A stretch of 64,000 nt of DNA from Streptomyces sp. NBC_00341 (GTDB lineage Bacteria > Actinomycetota > Actinomycetes > Streptomycetales > Streptomycetaceae): contig NZ_CP108002.1 in the NCBI RefSeq assembly GCF_041435055.1, forward strand, positions 5,828,001 through 5,892,000. Direction: 5' to 3'. Below, one piece after another: positions 29,613 to 39,330 of this stretch. Below the pieces are notes generated by a model. That model searched no databases, was not told the origin of the DNA, and was given only the letters and a program-made list of their open reading frames with translations. Numbering within the stretch: position 1 is the stretch's first letter; each line of letters opens with the position of its first letter. Position numbers and translations under genes: made by a program.

Positions 29613-31400
29613 TCAGGCCTTGACGTACGTCTTGTAGATGATCGTCGCCGAGAACTGCGGGTCCATCATGGCGCCGCCGACCTTGGAGCCGTACAGGTAG
29701 AAGCGGCGCTGGAAGGTCTCCGGGATGACCGGGACGACCTCGTCCATGATCCGCTTGTCCAGCGCGGCCCAGGCGGCACCGGCCGCCTTCTGGTCGTCGA
29801 CGACGACGTTCTTCTTGATGGCCGCGTCGATCCAGTCGACCTTGACCTGGGAGACGTTGTTCTGGCCGTTGCCGATGTTGGCGCTGTCGAACAGCGGCTG
29901 GATCATCGTGTAGGCGGTCGGCCAGTCCGGGGACCAGCCGAACCACATGACGTCGAAGCTGTTGTCGACCTGCTGGATCTGGTCGTAGTACGAGGTCGAG
30001 TCGACGGGCTTGATGACCGGCGTGAAGCCCGCGGCCTTGAGCGCGTTCTCGATGACGACGGCCGTCTTGTCGTAGGTGGGGCTCTGCGGGTAGGTGTAGA
30101 CGATCTTCTGGCCGACCTTGCCGGCCTTCTTGAGGATCGCCTTGGCCGCCGCGGCGTCACCCTTGGGCGTCTTCAGCTTGCCGTAGAAGTCGAACTCCTT
30201 GCGGCCCAGGATGTCGGGGCTGAGGATCGTGGTCGCGTAGTCGCCCGCGGACGGTCCGCCGTAGATCTTGCGGATCTGCTCCAGCGGCCACGCGGTGTTG
30301 AGCGCCTTGCGCACCTCGACGTCCGTGATGCGCTTGCAGTTGATCGCGTAGTAGTACGTGCCGGTGAGCAGGCCGTTGAAGGTCCGCTTCTTCAGGTCGG
30401 GGTCGGTGAGCACCTTCTGCATGCGCTCGGCGGGCACGGACTTGTAGATGGAGATCATCTGCTGGTCCTTGCCCTGGTCCGCGATGAAGCGGTCCGCGGA
30501 CTCCAGCGAGGTGGGGCCGAACTCGAACTCGAAGGTGTCCGGGTAGGCGTTGCGGATCGGGTCCGTCGCCGGGTCCCAGTGCTTGTTGCGCGTCAGCGTC
30601 ATCGACTTGTCGATGGTGCGGTGCTTGACGATGTACGGACCGCAGGAGGCGGGCTGCTTGTCGTACTTCTCCTTGGTGTCCAGCTTCACCGAGGTGGCCG
30701 CGTAGCAGCTCATGGCCAGGGTGAAGTTGAAGTCCGGGCGGGCCTCGGCCAGCTTGAAGGTGATCGTCTTCTTGGCCTTGTCGATGACGAGCGAGTCCAG
30801 GTGCTTGCCCTTGTACGGACCCTCGTAGCCCTTGCGCCAGTCACCCTTGCCGGTGAGCGCCTGCTGCACGTAGGCGGCGCCCTCGGTGATGAACGGTGCC
30901 CAGGCCCGCTCGATGCCGTGCCGGACGTCCTCGACGGTCAGCTCGCTGCCGTCCTGCCACTTGAGCCCGTCCTTCAGCGTGAAGGTCCAGGACTTGTTGT
31001 CGGCGGACGCCGTGCCGACGTCGGTGGCCAGGTCGCCGACGAGGGTCATCCCGCCCTTGTCGTCGACCTTGTAGCCGGTGAGGCCGCGCGCGAACAGCGC
31101 GGCGCCGCTGGAGTTGAACGCGAAGTAGATGCGCTGCGGGTCGAGGTGGGAGAAGTCGTCCTCGGAGATGCCGTAGATCGTCCCGCCCTTCTTGGCGCCG
31201 GCGATCTCGGCGGCGGGACCCTTCGAGTCCTCCGCGGTACCGATCTTGACGGTCGCGCCGGTGTACTCGGTCGCGCCGGCGTTCGGCGAGCCCTTGCCAC
31301 CGCCGCCGCCCGAGTCGCCACTGCTGCACGCGGAGAGGACGAGCGAGCCGCCCGCCGCGACGGATGTGGCGATGACGAAGTTTCTGCGGGAGAGAGACAT
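29613..31400 (-). CDS. bldKB: BldKB-like oligopeptide-binding lipoprotein
   Basis: 595 residues from ATG 31400. N-terminus MSLSRRNFVIATSVAAGGSLVLSAC has both a twin-Arg motif and a lipobox (Cys25), then a Gly/Ser spacer. The SBP_bac_5 domain includes GGTIYGISEDDFSHLDPQRIY and WTFTLKDGLKWQDGSELTVEDVRHGIERAW. In S. coelicolor BldKB (about 600 residues) is the receptor for an extracellular peptide signal needed for aerial hyphae; it is the second gene after a permease, exactly as here. Length and order match; identity is not proven without alignment. Confidence 0.72.
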   Translation of the reverse strand: MSLSRRNFVIATSVAAGGSLVLSACSSGDSGGGGGKGSPNAGATEYTGATVKIGTAEDSKGPAAEIAGAKKGGTIYGISEDDFSHLDPQRIYFAFNSSGAALFARGLTGYKVDDKGGMTLVGDLATDVGTASADNKSWTFTLKDGLKWQDGSELTVEDVRHGIERAWAPFITEGAAYVQQALTGKGDWRKGYEGPYKGKHLDSLVIDKAKKTITFKLAEARPDFNFTLAMSCYAATSVKLDTKEKYDKQPASCGPYIVKHRTIDKSMTLTRNKHWDPATDPIRNAYPDTFEFEFGPTSLESADRFIADQGKDQQMISIYKSVPAERMQKVLTDPDLKKRTFNGLLTGTYYYAINCKRITDVEVRKALNTAWPLEQIRKIYGGPSAGDYATTILSPDILGRKEFDFYGKLKTPKGDAAAAKAILKKAGKVGQKIVYTYPQSPTYDKTAVVIENALKAAGFTPVIKPVDSTSYYDQIQQVDNSFDVMWFGWSPDWPTAYTMIQPLFDSANIGNGQNNVSQVKVDWIDAAIKKNVVVDDQKAAGAAWAALDKRIMDEVVPVIPETFQRRFYLYGSKVGGAMMDPQFSATIIYKTYVKA

Positions 31401-31483
31401 GGCAACCTGCCCTGGTCGGTGAAGAGGGAAGAGGGTCGAATGATCCGGCGGAGCCCCGTCGCTCCGGTCCGGGGGCGGAACTG

Positions 31484-32512
31484 TCAGCGCTTGGTCTTCG
31501 GGTCGAGAGCGTCCCGGACCGAGTCGCCGAGGAGGTTGAACGCGAGGACGAAGACCACCATCGAGATTCCGGGGAAGAGCATGAAGGTGATGTCGTCCTG
31601 GTAGACGTCGGCGCCGCGTTGGAGCATCACGCCCCAGTCGGGTGTCTTCGCCGTCAGTCCGACCCCGAGGAACGCGAGTCCGGCTTCGGCGCTCACGAAC
31701 ATGGGGAGAGCGAGGGTCGCCTGGATCAGGATCGGCGTCCACAGGTTGGGCAGCAGTTCCTTGAAGATGATCCGTGCGGGTGAGGCGCCGGTCACCTTCG
31801 CGGCCTCGACGAACTCCCTTTCGCGCAGGGCGAGTACCTCGCCGCGCAGCAGGCGGGCGATGGACGCCCAGCCGAAGGCCGTCATGACCAGGATCAGGCT
31901 CGTGACGGTGAGCCAGACCGGGGTGGCGTCCTCGGGGGAGACCAGGATCGAGATGAGCACCGGCCAGAACGCGATGAAGAACAGCGTCGAGGGGAAGGCC
32001 AGCAGGATGTCGATGACCCGGCCGATGAAGTAGTCGGTCTTCCCGCCCAGGTAGCCGGCGGTCACGCCGATCACGATGCCGAGGACGGTCACCAGGAGCG
32101 TCGTCACGCCCGCGATGAACAGCGAGTTGCGGATGCCGTAGGTGAGGAACGTGAAGAGGTCACGGCCCAGTTGCGGCTCGATGCCGAACCAGAAGTCGCC
32201 GCTGATACCGCCGTTGGGCTTGATGGGAAAGCCGAAGTCGTTGAGCAGGCCGTCCTGGTTCTGCCCGTAAGTGGTGTACGGGTCCTTGCCGTAGACCTTG
32301 GAGATCAGCGGCGCGCAGATGGCGACCAGGAAGAAGAAGATGACCACATAGGCCGAAATGACCCCGGACCGGTCGCGTTTGAAGCGCCGCCAGGCCAGCT
32401 TGCCCGGAGAGCGCCCGTCACCGCCCTTCAGTGCCGTGGGTTCCGGCGTCTTCTGCGGATCCGCGTTGGCCGGTTCAAGAGAGGCTGCCGCGTTCGAGGT
32501 GGGAATCGTCAT
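31484..32512 (-). CDS. bldKA: BldKA-like oligopeptide ABC permease (OppC type)
   Basis: 342 residues from ATG 32512 with ribosome-binding site CAGGAGC; the longer frame to 32590 is rejected because it has none. A cytoplasmic tail of about 50 residues precedes KLAWRRFKRDRSGVISAYVVIFFFLVAICAPLIS. Docking loop REFVEAAKVTGASPARIIFKELLPNLWTPIL, C-terminus LGDSVRDALDPKTKR. It is the first gene of the operon, an unusual place for a permease in Opp systems but the place of bldKA. Confidence 0.72.
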   Translation of the reverse strand: MTIPTSNAAASLEPANADPQKTPEPTALKGGDGRSPGKLAWRRFKRDRSGVISAYVVIFFFLVAICAPLISKVYGKDPYTTYGQNQDGLLNDFGFPIKPNGGISGDFWFGIEPQLGRDLFTFLTYGIRNSLFIAGVTTLLVTVLGIVIGVTAGYLGGKTDYFIGRVIDILLAFPSTLFFIAFWPVLISILVSPEDATPVWLTVTSLILVMTAFGWASIARLLRGEVLALREREFVEAAKVTGASPARIIFKELLPNLWTPILIQATLALPMFVSAEAGLAFLGVGLTAKTPDWGVMLQRGADVYQDDITFMLFPGISMVVFVLAFNLLGDSVRDALDPKTKR

Positions 32513-33017
32513 GGTGCTCCTGGCCCGGAGGGTCGAAGGACTCCGCAGGGCACACCTACGGGCTACCCGGACTTTTTCAACGCAATTCATGCAGGGTCAA
32601 TGAATGTCGGACCGCCTTGAGCTGCTCTTTGGAAGCTTGACTTATACATGACCAATGGCAGAGTGTGCCATTACCTTCCCTTTACCTTTTCCAGGGGAAA
32701 TTCCTGGGCGAACCGTCGGGAATCCGGCAATGAGTCCGATATACGGGCGGTCATGTCTCGGAATCCGTGCATCCGGTCGGGCCGCCCCTGGGTCGATGCG
32801 CGTTCGTTGTGTTGCCGTTACCGCTTCGCCGCTTGTCAGGCCGGGGTCGTGGCTCTCGCGCGCTTGGCATGCACCGGCCAAAAGTGTCCGCTCGGCACTC
32901 ACTCCCGCCGTCCGGGTGACTTCCGGAGTGCCCGGATGGCGGGGGTAAATATGCGTAAGGACCGGTCTGCGGTGATATTTGACCTGACGTAAGACGAGCA
33001 CTACGAGGAGGCACTCC
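32513..33017. promoter_or_regulatory. Divergent promoter region between the bldK-like operon and transporter 3
   Basis: 505 bp without a supported gene, AT-richer than its flanks. For the minus strand, TATAAG (complement of 32641-32646) with GGCACA 17 bp upstream (complement of 32664-32669) is a possible promoter for the bldK-like operon. For the plus strand, the ribosome-binding site GAGGAGG lies just before ATG 33018. The 13-mer GTCCGATATACGG (32734-32746) recurs at 39176. Shared control of both peptide transporters is possible. Confidence 0.4.
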
Positions 33018-34652
33018 ATGCGCGGAGCCACACAGGCGAAGTGGGCAGCATGCGCGGTCGCCGTCGCCCTGGCGGCGACCGCCTGCGGCGGCGGGGGCGA
33101 CAGCGGTGGCGGCGGTGGTGGTGCCAATGGGGTGGTGAGTTCCTCGTGGGGTGACCCGCAGAACCCGCTGGAGCCCGCCAACACCAACGAGGTGCAGGGT
33201 GGCAAGGTCCTCGACATGGTCTTCCGGGGTCTCAAGCGGTACAACCCCAAGACCGGCGCCGCCGAGGACATGCTGGCGGAGAAGATCGCCACGACCGACT
33301 CGAAGACCTTCGACATCACCGTCAAGGACGGCTGGACGTTCTCCAACGGCGAGAAGGTCACCGCCAAGTCCTTCGTGGACGCGTGGAACTACGGCGCGAG
33401 CCTCAAGAACAACCAGAAGAACGCCTACTTCTTCGGCCAGATCGACGGCTACGACAAGGTGCACCCGGACTCCGGTGCCCAGGCCGCCGGGACGATGTCC
33501 GGGCTGAAGGTCACCGGTGCCAGGACGTTCACCGTCAAGCTCAACCAGAAGTTCTCGCTGTGGCCGGAAACGCTGGGCTACGCGGCGTTCGCCCCGCTGC
33601 CGAAGATCTTCTTCGACGACCATGCCGCCTACCTGAAGAAGCCGGTCGGCAACGGGCCCTACACCATCAAGTCGTACACCAAGGGCTCGCAGATGTCCCT
33701 GCGCAAGTGGGACAAGTACCCCGGGTCCGACAAGGCGCAGAACGGTGGCATCGACCTCAAGGTCTACACCGACAACAACACCGCCTACACCGACCTGGTG
33801 GCCGGCAACCTCGACCTGGTGGACGACGTCCCCGCCGCGCAGCTCAAGAACGTCAAGGCGGACCTCGGCGACCGCTACATCAACACCCCGGCGGGCATCA
33901 TCCAGACCCTGGCCTTCCCGTTCTACGACAAGGCGTGGGACAAGGCGGACAGCGACAAGGTCCGCAAGGGCCTCTCCATGGCCATCAACCGCAAGCAGAT
34001 CACCGAGACGATCTTCAACAAGACGCGGACTCCCGCCACGGACTGGACCTCCCCGGTGCTGGGTGACGCGGGCGGATACCAGGCCGGCTTCTGCGGCAGC
34101 CTGTGCGACTACAACCCCGCGGAGGCCAAGAAGCTCGTCTCCCAGGGCGGCGGCATCCCCGGCGGCCAGGTCAAGATCGGCTACAACGCCGACACGGGCA
34201 GCCACAAGGACTGGGTGGACGCGGTCTGCAACAGCATCAACAACGCGCTCGGCAACGACAAGGCCTGCGTGGGCAGCCCGACGGGCACCTTCGCGGACTT
34301 CCGCAACAAGATCACGCAGAAGAAGATGACCGGCCCCTTCCGCGCGGGCTGGCAGATGGACTACCCGCTCATCCAGAACTTCCTGCAGCCGCTCTACTAC
34401 ACCAACGCCTCTTCCAACGACGGGAAGTGGACGGACAAGAAGTTCGACGACCTGGTCAACAAGGCCAACGCCGAGTCCGACAAGGCCAAGGCGGTCAAGA
34501 CCTTCAAGGACGCCGAAGCGGTGGTCCGGGACAACATGGCGGCCATTCCCCTCTGGTACCAGAACGGCAGCGCCGGCTACTCCACGAACGTCTCGAACGT
34601 CGCGCTGAACCCGTTCAGCGTGCCGGTCTACAGCGAGATCAAGGTCAAGTGA
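33018..34652 (+). CDS. Oligopeptide-binding lipoprotein, transporter 3
   Basis: 544 residues. MRGATQAKWAACAVAVALAATAC places the lipid-modified Cys at residue 23, then a Gly-rich spacer. The SBP_bac_5 domain includes SWGDPQNPLEPANTNEVQGGKVLDMVFRGL and WTFSNGEKVTAKSFVDAWNYGAS. It parallels the binding protein of transporter 1 throughout but carries a small insert with two cysteines (GFCGSLCDY). It is first in the plus-strand operon and is followed by a hairpin and a 276-nt gap. Confidence 0.9.
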   Translation: MRGATQAKWAACAVAVALAATACGGGGDSGGGGGGANGVVSSSWGDPQNPLEPANTNEVQGGKVLDMVFRGLKRYNPKTGAAEDMLAEKIATTDSKTFDITVKDGWTFSNGEKVTAKSFVDAWNYGASLKNNQKNAYFFGQIDGYDKVHPDSGAQAAGTMSGLKVTGARTFTVKLNQKFSLWPETLGYAAFAPLPKIFFDDHAAYLKKPVGNGPYTIKSYTKGSQMSLRKWDKYPGSDKAQNGGIDLKVYTDNNTAYTDLVAGNLDLVDDVPAAQLKNVKADLGDRYINTPAGIIQTLAFPFYDKAWDKADSDKVRKGLSMAINRKQITETIFNKTRTPATDWTSPVLGDAGGYQAGFCGSLCDYNPAEAKKLVSQGGGIPGGQVKIGYNADTGSHKDWVDAVCNSINNALGNDKACVGSPTGTFADFRNKITQKKMTGPFRAGWQMDYPLIQNFLQPLYYTNASSNDGKWTDKKFDDLVNKANAESDKAKAVKTFKDAEAVVRDNMAAIPLWYQNGSAGYSTNVSNVALNPFSVPVYSEIKVK

Positions 34653-34669
34653 CCCGGTAGCGGTCCTCC

Positions 34670-34702
34670 CGGCCCGGCACCCCGTGAGGGCGTGCCGGGC
34701 CG
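34670..34702 (+). terminator. Intercistronic hairpin after the binding-protein gene of transporter 3
   Basis: 11-bp perfect arms CGGCCCGGCAC (34670-34680) and GTGCCGGGCCG (34692-34702), 11-nt loop, 17 nt after the stop. The rest of the gap to 34928 is AT-richer near 34790-34830 and might carry a secondary promoter for the permease and ATPase genes. Confidence 0.65.
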
Positions 34703-34928
34703 CGGTGCGTTCCGCCGGTCCCTGGGCCCGTCACACGGTTGGCCCCTTCCGGTGCGTCCGTGTTCCCGTGAGGGTGCACAGAAGGTGCTATTTCGTGTGA
34801 AATGGGATGTTATTTGGTTCACGGCAACAGGGAGGTGACCGCGTGATGCGACCGTTCATCAGGTCCCGATCCACCGCGGAGCGAGCGCCGGCCGGAGTCC
34901 ACTGCCCGATCGATGCGCGGAGGGTGAC

Positions 34929-35852
34929 ATGGGGCGTTATGTGATCCGTCGTCTGCTCCAGATGATTCCGGTCTTCATCGGAGCAACGCTGCTGCTCTTC
35001 CTGATGGTCAACGTGATGGGCGACCCGATCGCGGGCCTCTGCGGCGACCGGCAGTGCGACCCGACGACGGCCGCCCAGCTGCAGAAGGAATTCGGCCTGG
35101 ACAAGCCCGTCTGGCAGCAATACCTGACCTACATGGGCAATGTGTTCACCGGTGACTTCGGTACCGCCTTCAACGGACAGAAGGTCACCGAGCTGATGGC
35201 GTCCGCCTATCCGGTCACCCTGCGGCTGACCATCGTCGCGATCCTGTTCGAGATCATCGTGGGCGTCACGCTCGGCGTCATCAGCGGACTCCGGCGGGGC
35301 CGCGTCGTCGACAACTCGGTCCTGGTCGCGACGCTCGTCGTGATCGCCATCCCCACCTTCGTCACCGGCTACGTACTCCAGTACCTGCTCGGGGTGAAAT
35401 GGTCCGTCATCTCCCCGACGGTCTCCTCGGAAGCGCCGTTCGACGAGCTCATCCTGCCCGGCCTGGTGCTCGCGTCGGTCTCCCTGGCCTACGTCACACG
35501 CCTCACCCGGACGTCGATCGCGGAGAACTCCCGCGCCGACTACGTCCGCACGGCCGTGGCGAAGGGACTGCCCAGGCGCCGCGTCATCGTGCGCCACCTG
35601 CTGCGCAACTCGCTGATCCCGGTCGTCACCTTCATCGGTACGGACATCGGCGCGCTGATGGGCGGTGCGATCGTCACCGAGCGCATCTTCAACATCCATG
35701 GCGTCGGATACCAGATCTACCAGGGCATCCTGCGGCAGAACACCCAGACCGTGGTCGGCTTCGCGACCATCCTGGTGCTGGTCTTCCTCATCGCGAATCT
35801 GGTCGTCGACCTCCTGTACTCCGTACTCGACCCGAGGATCCGTTATGCCTGA
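34929..35852 (+). CDS. Oligopeptide ABC permease (OppB type), transporter 3
   Basis: 307 residues. MGRYVIRRLLQMIPVFIGATLLLFLMVNVMGDPIAG aligns with the transporter 1 permease from the first residue. An extra CGDRQCDP in the first outer loop has two cysteines. Docking loop RTAVAKGLPRRRVIVRHLLRNSLIPVV. It ends in the same ATGCCTGA overlap as its paralogue at 22074. Confidence 0.9.
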   Translation: MGRYVIRRLLQMIPVFIGATLLLFLMVNVMGDPIAGLCGDRQCDPTTAAQLQKEFGLDKPVWQQYLTYMGNVFTGDFGTAFNGQKVTELMASAYPVTLRLTIVAILFEIIVGVTLGVISGLRRGRVVDNSVLVATLVVIAIPTFVTGYVLQYLLGVKWSVISPTVSSEAPFDELILPGLVLASVSLAYVTRLTRTSIAENSRADYVRTAVAKGLPRRRVIVRHLLRNSLIPVVTFIGTDIGALMGGAIVTERIFNIHGVGYQIYQGILRQNTQTVVGFATILVLVFLIANLVVDLLYSVLDPRIRYA

Positions 35853-36825
35853 ACCTCAGCCCGAGCCCCAGAACGCGATCGCCGGGACCGGTGCCGGCGG
35901 AGCGGCGGACCTGGCCATGAGCGAGGGCACCACCCTGGAGGGCACACCGGAGGGCCCGGAGGGCGGCGCGCCCAGGGAACGGGCCGGGAGCCTGTGGGCC
36001 GACGCCTGGCGCGACCTGCGGCGCAACCCCGTCTTCATCGCCTCGGCCCTGATCATCGTCTTCCTGGTCATCATCTCGATCTGGCCCTCGCTCATCGCGT
36101 CCGGCAACCCGCTCAAATGCGACCTGGCCAAGGCCCAGCAGGGCTCCCAGCCGGGCCACCCCATGGGGTTCAACGCGCAGGGCTGCGACGTCTACACCCG
36201 GGTCGTCTACGGGGCGCGGGCCTCCGTCACCGTCGGCGTCTGCGCCACGCTCGGCGTGGCCCTGCTCGGCGGACTGCTCGGCGGACTCGCGGGCTTCTTC
36301 GGCGGGGCCTGGGACGCCATCCTCTCGCGCGTCACGGACATCTTCTTCGCCATCCCCGTGGTGCTCGGCGGTCTGGTCCTGCTCTCCGTGGTCACCAGCA
36401 ACACCGTCTGGCCGGTCATCGGCTTCATGGTCCTGCTCGGCTGGCCGCAGATCTCCAGGATCGCCCGCGGCGCGGTGATCACCGCCAAGCAGCACGACTA
36501 CGTCCAGGCGGCGCGGGCCCTCGGAGCGTCCAACTCGCGCATGCTGCTGCGGCACGTCGCCCCCAACGCGGTCGCGCCCGTCATCGTGGTCGCCACCATC
36601 GCGCTGGGCACGTACATCGCGCTGGAGGCGACGCTCTCCTACCTCGGCGTCGGACTGAAGCCCCCCACGGTCAGCTGGGGCATCGACATCTCGTCCGCCT
36701 CGCAGAACATCCGCAACGCCCCGCACATGCTCCTCTGGCCGGCCGGCGCGCTGGCGGTCACCGTGCTCGCGTTCATCATGCTCGGCGACGCGGTGCGCGA
36801 CGCCCTCGATCCCAAGCTGCGCTGA
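35845..36825 (+). CDS. Oligopeptide ABC permease (OppC type), transporter 3
   Basis: 326 residues from ATG 35845 inside the end of the preceding gene. The N-terminal tail (Pro/Glu/Gly-rich, about 45 residues) is unlike that of the paralogue, then RAGSLWADAWRDLRRNPVFIASALIIVFLV aligns well. Docking loop YVQAARALGASNSRMLLRHVAPNAVAPVIVVAT, C-terminus LGDAVRDALDPKLR. Confidence 0.9.
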   Translation: MPEPQPEPQNAIAGTGAGGAADLAMSEGTTLEGTPEGPEGGAPRERAGSLWADAWRDLRRNPVFIASALIIVFLVIISIWPSLIASGNPLKCDLAKAQQGSQPGHPMGFNAQGCDVYTRVVYGARASVTVGVCATLGVALLGGLLGGLAGFFGGAWDAILSRVTDIFFAIPVVLGGLVLLSVVTSNTVWPVIGFMVLLGWPQISRIARGAVITAKQHDYVQAARALGASNSRMLLRHVAPNAVAPVIVVATIALGTYIALEATLSYLGVGLKPPTVSWGIDISSASQNIRNAPHMLLWPAGALAVTVLAFIMLGDAVRDALDPKLR

Positions 36826-36838
36826 GGAGTCCGCTGCC

Positions 36839-37816
36839 ATGTTGCTCGAAGTGCGCGATCTGCACGTGGAGTTCCACACCCGGGACGGGGTCGCCAAGGC
36901 CGTCAACGGGGTCAACTACTCGGTGTCCGAGGGTGAGACGCTCGCCGTGCTCGGTGAGTCCGGCTCCGGCAAGTCGGTCACCGCACAGGCGATCATGGGC
37001 ATCCTCGACATGCCGCCGGGGAAGATCAGCGGCGGCGAGATCCTCTTCAAGGACCGCGACCTGCTCAAACTGAAGAAGGAGGAGCGCCGGAAGATCCGCG
37101 GCCAGGAGATGGCCATGATCTTCCAGGACGCGCTCTCCTCCCTCAACCCCGTGCTGACGGTGGGGGAGCAGCTCGGCGAGATGTTCGTGGTGCACCGGGG
37201 GGCGTCCCGCAAGGACGCGAAGGCCAAGGCCGTCGAGCTGATGGACCGGGTGCGCATCCCGGCCGCCAAGGAACGCGTCGGCAACTACCCGCACCAGTTC
37301 TCCGGCGGTATGCGCCAGCGCATCATGATCGCGATGGCGCTGGCCCTGGAGCCCTCGCTGATCATCGCGGACGAGCCCACCACCGCGCTCGACGTCACCG
37401 TCCAGGCCCAGGTGATGGACCTGCTCGCGGAGCTCCAGCGCGAACTGAACATGGGCCTGATCCTGATCACCCACGACCTGGGCGTTGTCGCGGACGTCGC
37501 GGACAAGATCGCCGTGATGTACGCGGGCCGGATCGTCGAGACCTCGCCCGTCCACGACATCTACCAGGCACCCGCGCACCCCTACACCCAGGGCCTGCTC
37601 CGCTCGATCCCGCGCCTGGACCAGAAGGGCCGGGAGCTCTACGCGATCAAGGGGCTGCCGCCCAACCTGCTGCACATCCCGCCCGGCTGCGCCTTCAACC
37701 CGCGCTGCCCGATGGCCCAGGACGTCTGCCGCACCGACGTACCGCCGCTGTTCGACGTGGCCGAGAACCGTCAGAGCGCCTGCTACTTCTGGAAGGAGAC
37801 GCTCGATGCACGCTGA
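36839..37816 (+). CDS. Oligopeptide ABC ATPase (OppD type), transporter 3
   Basis: 325 residues; ribosome-binding site GAGGAG before ATG 36839. [26 protein letters not shown], Walker [13 protein letters not shown], signature [19 protein letters not shown], Walker [13 protein letters not shown], Cys cluster CAFNPRCPMAQDVC. Roughly 80 percent of residues match the transporter 1 OppD by eye, much closer than the binding proteins are. The N-terminal tail of the paralogue is missing. Confidence 0.9.
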   Translation: MLLEVRDLHVEFHTRDGVAKAVNGVNYSVSEGETLAVLGESGSGKSVTAQAIMGILDMPPGKISGGEILFKDRDLLKLKKEERRKIRGQEMAMIFQDALSSLNPVLTVGEQLGEMFVVHRGASRKDAKAKAVELMDRVRIPAAKERVGNYPHQFSGGMRQRIMIAMALALEPSLIIADEPTTALDVTVQAQVMDLLAELQRELNMGLILITHDLGVVADVADKIAVMYAGRIVETSPVHDIYQAPAHPYTQGLLRSIPRLDQKGRELYAIKGLPPNLLHIPPGCAFNPRCPMAQDVCRTDVPPLFDVAENRQSACYFWKETLDAR

Positions 37817-39134
37817 TCACTCGGGGCGCAGGGAAGCGCGCCAGGAGGGCGAGGTGGCACGCGCCCTGCTGGCCAAGTCACGCGAGACGAGCGCCCAGGC
37901 GGGCAAGGAGCCGATCCTGGAGGTGCGCGACCTCGTCAAGCACTACCCGCTCACCCGGGGCATCGTGATCAAGAAGCAGATCGGGGCGGTCAAGGCGGTC
38001 GACGGGGTCTCCTTCGACCTGGCGGCCGGCGAGACGCTCGGCATCGTGGGCGAGTCCGGCTGCGGGAAGTCGACCGTCGCCCGGCTGCTCGTGCACCTGG
38101 AGGACCCGACGGCCGGAGTGATCCGGTACAAGGGCGAGGACATCACCAAGCTGTCCGGCCGCGCGCTGAAGGCGGTGCGCCGCAACATCCAGATGGTGTT
38201 CCAGGACCCGTACACCTCGCTGAACCCGCGGATGACGGTGGGCGACATCATCGGGGAGCCGTACGAGATCCACCCCGAGGTGGCTCCCAAGGGCGACCGC
38301 CGGCGCAAGGTCCAGGACCTGCTCGACGTCGTCGGTCTCAACCCGGAGTACATCAACCGCTATCCGCACCAGTTCTCCGGCGGCCAGCGCCAGCGCATCG
38401 GCATCGCCCGCGGCCTCGCGCTCAACCCCGAGATCATCGTGGCGGACGAACCGGTCTCGGCCCTCGACGTGTCCGTCCAGGCGCAGGTCGTCAACCTGCT
38501 GGACCGGCTCCAGTCGGAGTTCAACCTGAGCTACGTGTTCATCGCCCACGACCTGTCGATCGTGCGTCACATCTCCGACCGGGTCGGCGTGATGTACCTG
38601 GGCCGGTTCGCGGAGATCGGCACCGACGAGGAGATCTACGAGCACCCCACGCACCCGTACACCCAGGCACTGCTGTCGGCCGTGCCGGTGCCGGACCCGA
38701 TGGCGCGCGAGTACCGCGAGCGGATCATCCTGCACGGCGACGTGCCCTCGCCCGCCAACCCGCCCTCCGGCTGCCGCTTCCGCACCCGCTGCTGGAAGGC
38801 GCAGGAGCGGTGCGAGCTGGAGGTGCCGCTGCTGGCCGTCCCGGCGGTCTTCCGGCTGACGGACACCCCGGCCCGGCACGATTCGGCCTGTCACTTCGCG
38901 GAGGAGAAGCGCGTGGTGCCGCCGGAGGGCACGCTGGACGCGACACCGGGGGAGGGCGGTCCCGGTCCGGACGTGGAACAGGTGGACAAGGAGGCCCGCA
39001 GGCCCCCGGCCTCGTCCCCGCAACCGCCGGTCCCGCCCGGCGGGGACGGTGCGGACGCCGGGGACGCCGGGGACACCGGGCCTCCGGAGTCCGACGAGGG
39101 GCCGCCGCCCTCCGGCAGCAGCCGGGCCGACTGA
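37806..39134 (+). CDS. Oligopeptide ABC ATPase (OppF type) with disordered tail, transporter 3
   Basis: 442 residues, overlapping the OppD-type gene by 11 nt. ATPase core as in the paralogue at 25012 ([57 protein letters not shown]). After about residue 370 comes a tail of about 70 residues rich in Pro, Gly, Glu and Asp ([20 protein letters not shown]) not found in the paralogue. Residues around 150-250 are encoded by DNA almost identical to transporter 1. Confidence 0.9.
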   Translation: MHADHSGRREARQEGEVARALLAKSRETSAQAGKEPILEVRDLVKHYPLTRGIVIKKQIGAVKAVDGVSFDLAAGETLGIVGESGCGKSTVARLLVHLEDPTAGVIRYKGEDITKLSGRALKAVRRNIQMVFQDPYTSLNPRMTVGDIIGEPYEIHPEVAPKGDRRRKVQDLLDVVGLNPEYINRYPHQFSGGQRQRIGIARGLALNPEIIVADEPVSALDVSVQAQVVNLLDRLQSEFNLSYVFIAHDLSIVRHISDRVGVMYLGRFAEIGTDEEIYEHPTHPYTQALLSAVPVPDPMAREYRERIILHGDVPSPANPPSGCRFRTRCWKAQERCELEVPLLAVPAVFRLTDTPARHDSACHFAEEKRVVPPEGTLDATPGEGGPGPDVEQVDKEARRPPASSPQPPVPPGGDGADAGDAGDTGPPESDEGPPPSGSSRAD

Positions 39135-39330
39135 CCCGCACACGCGTTAACGCACGGGCAACTCGCCTGTCGCACGTCCGATATACGGACCCGTCAGCAT
39201 GGACGACGTACGGCCGTGCGGGTGCCGTGGGCCGGCCGGAGGACGTCAAGTCCCCCGGCCGGCCGCCCGACAGGACCGCGCCGTCACGGCCCTCTTGTCG
39301 CGAGGCCGGGCTCGGTGGAGTATCGCCGGT

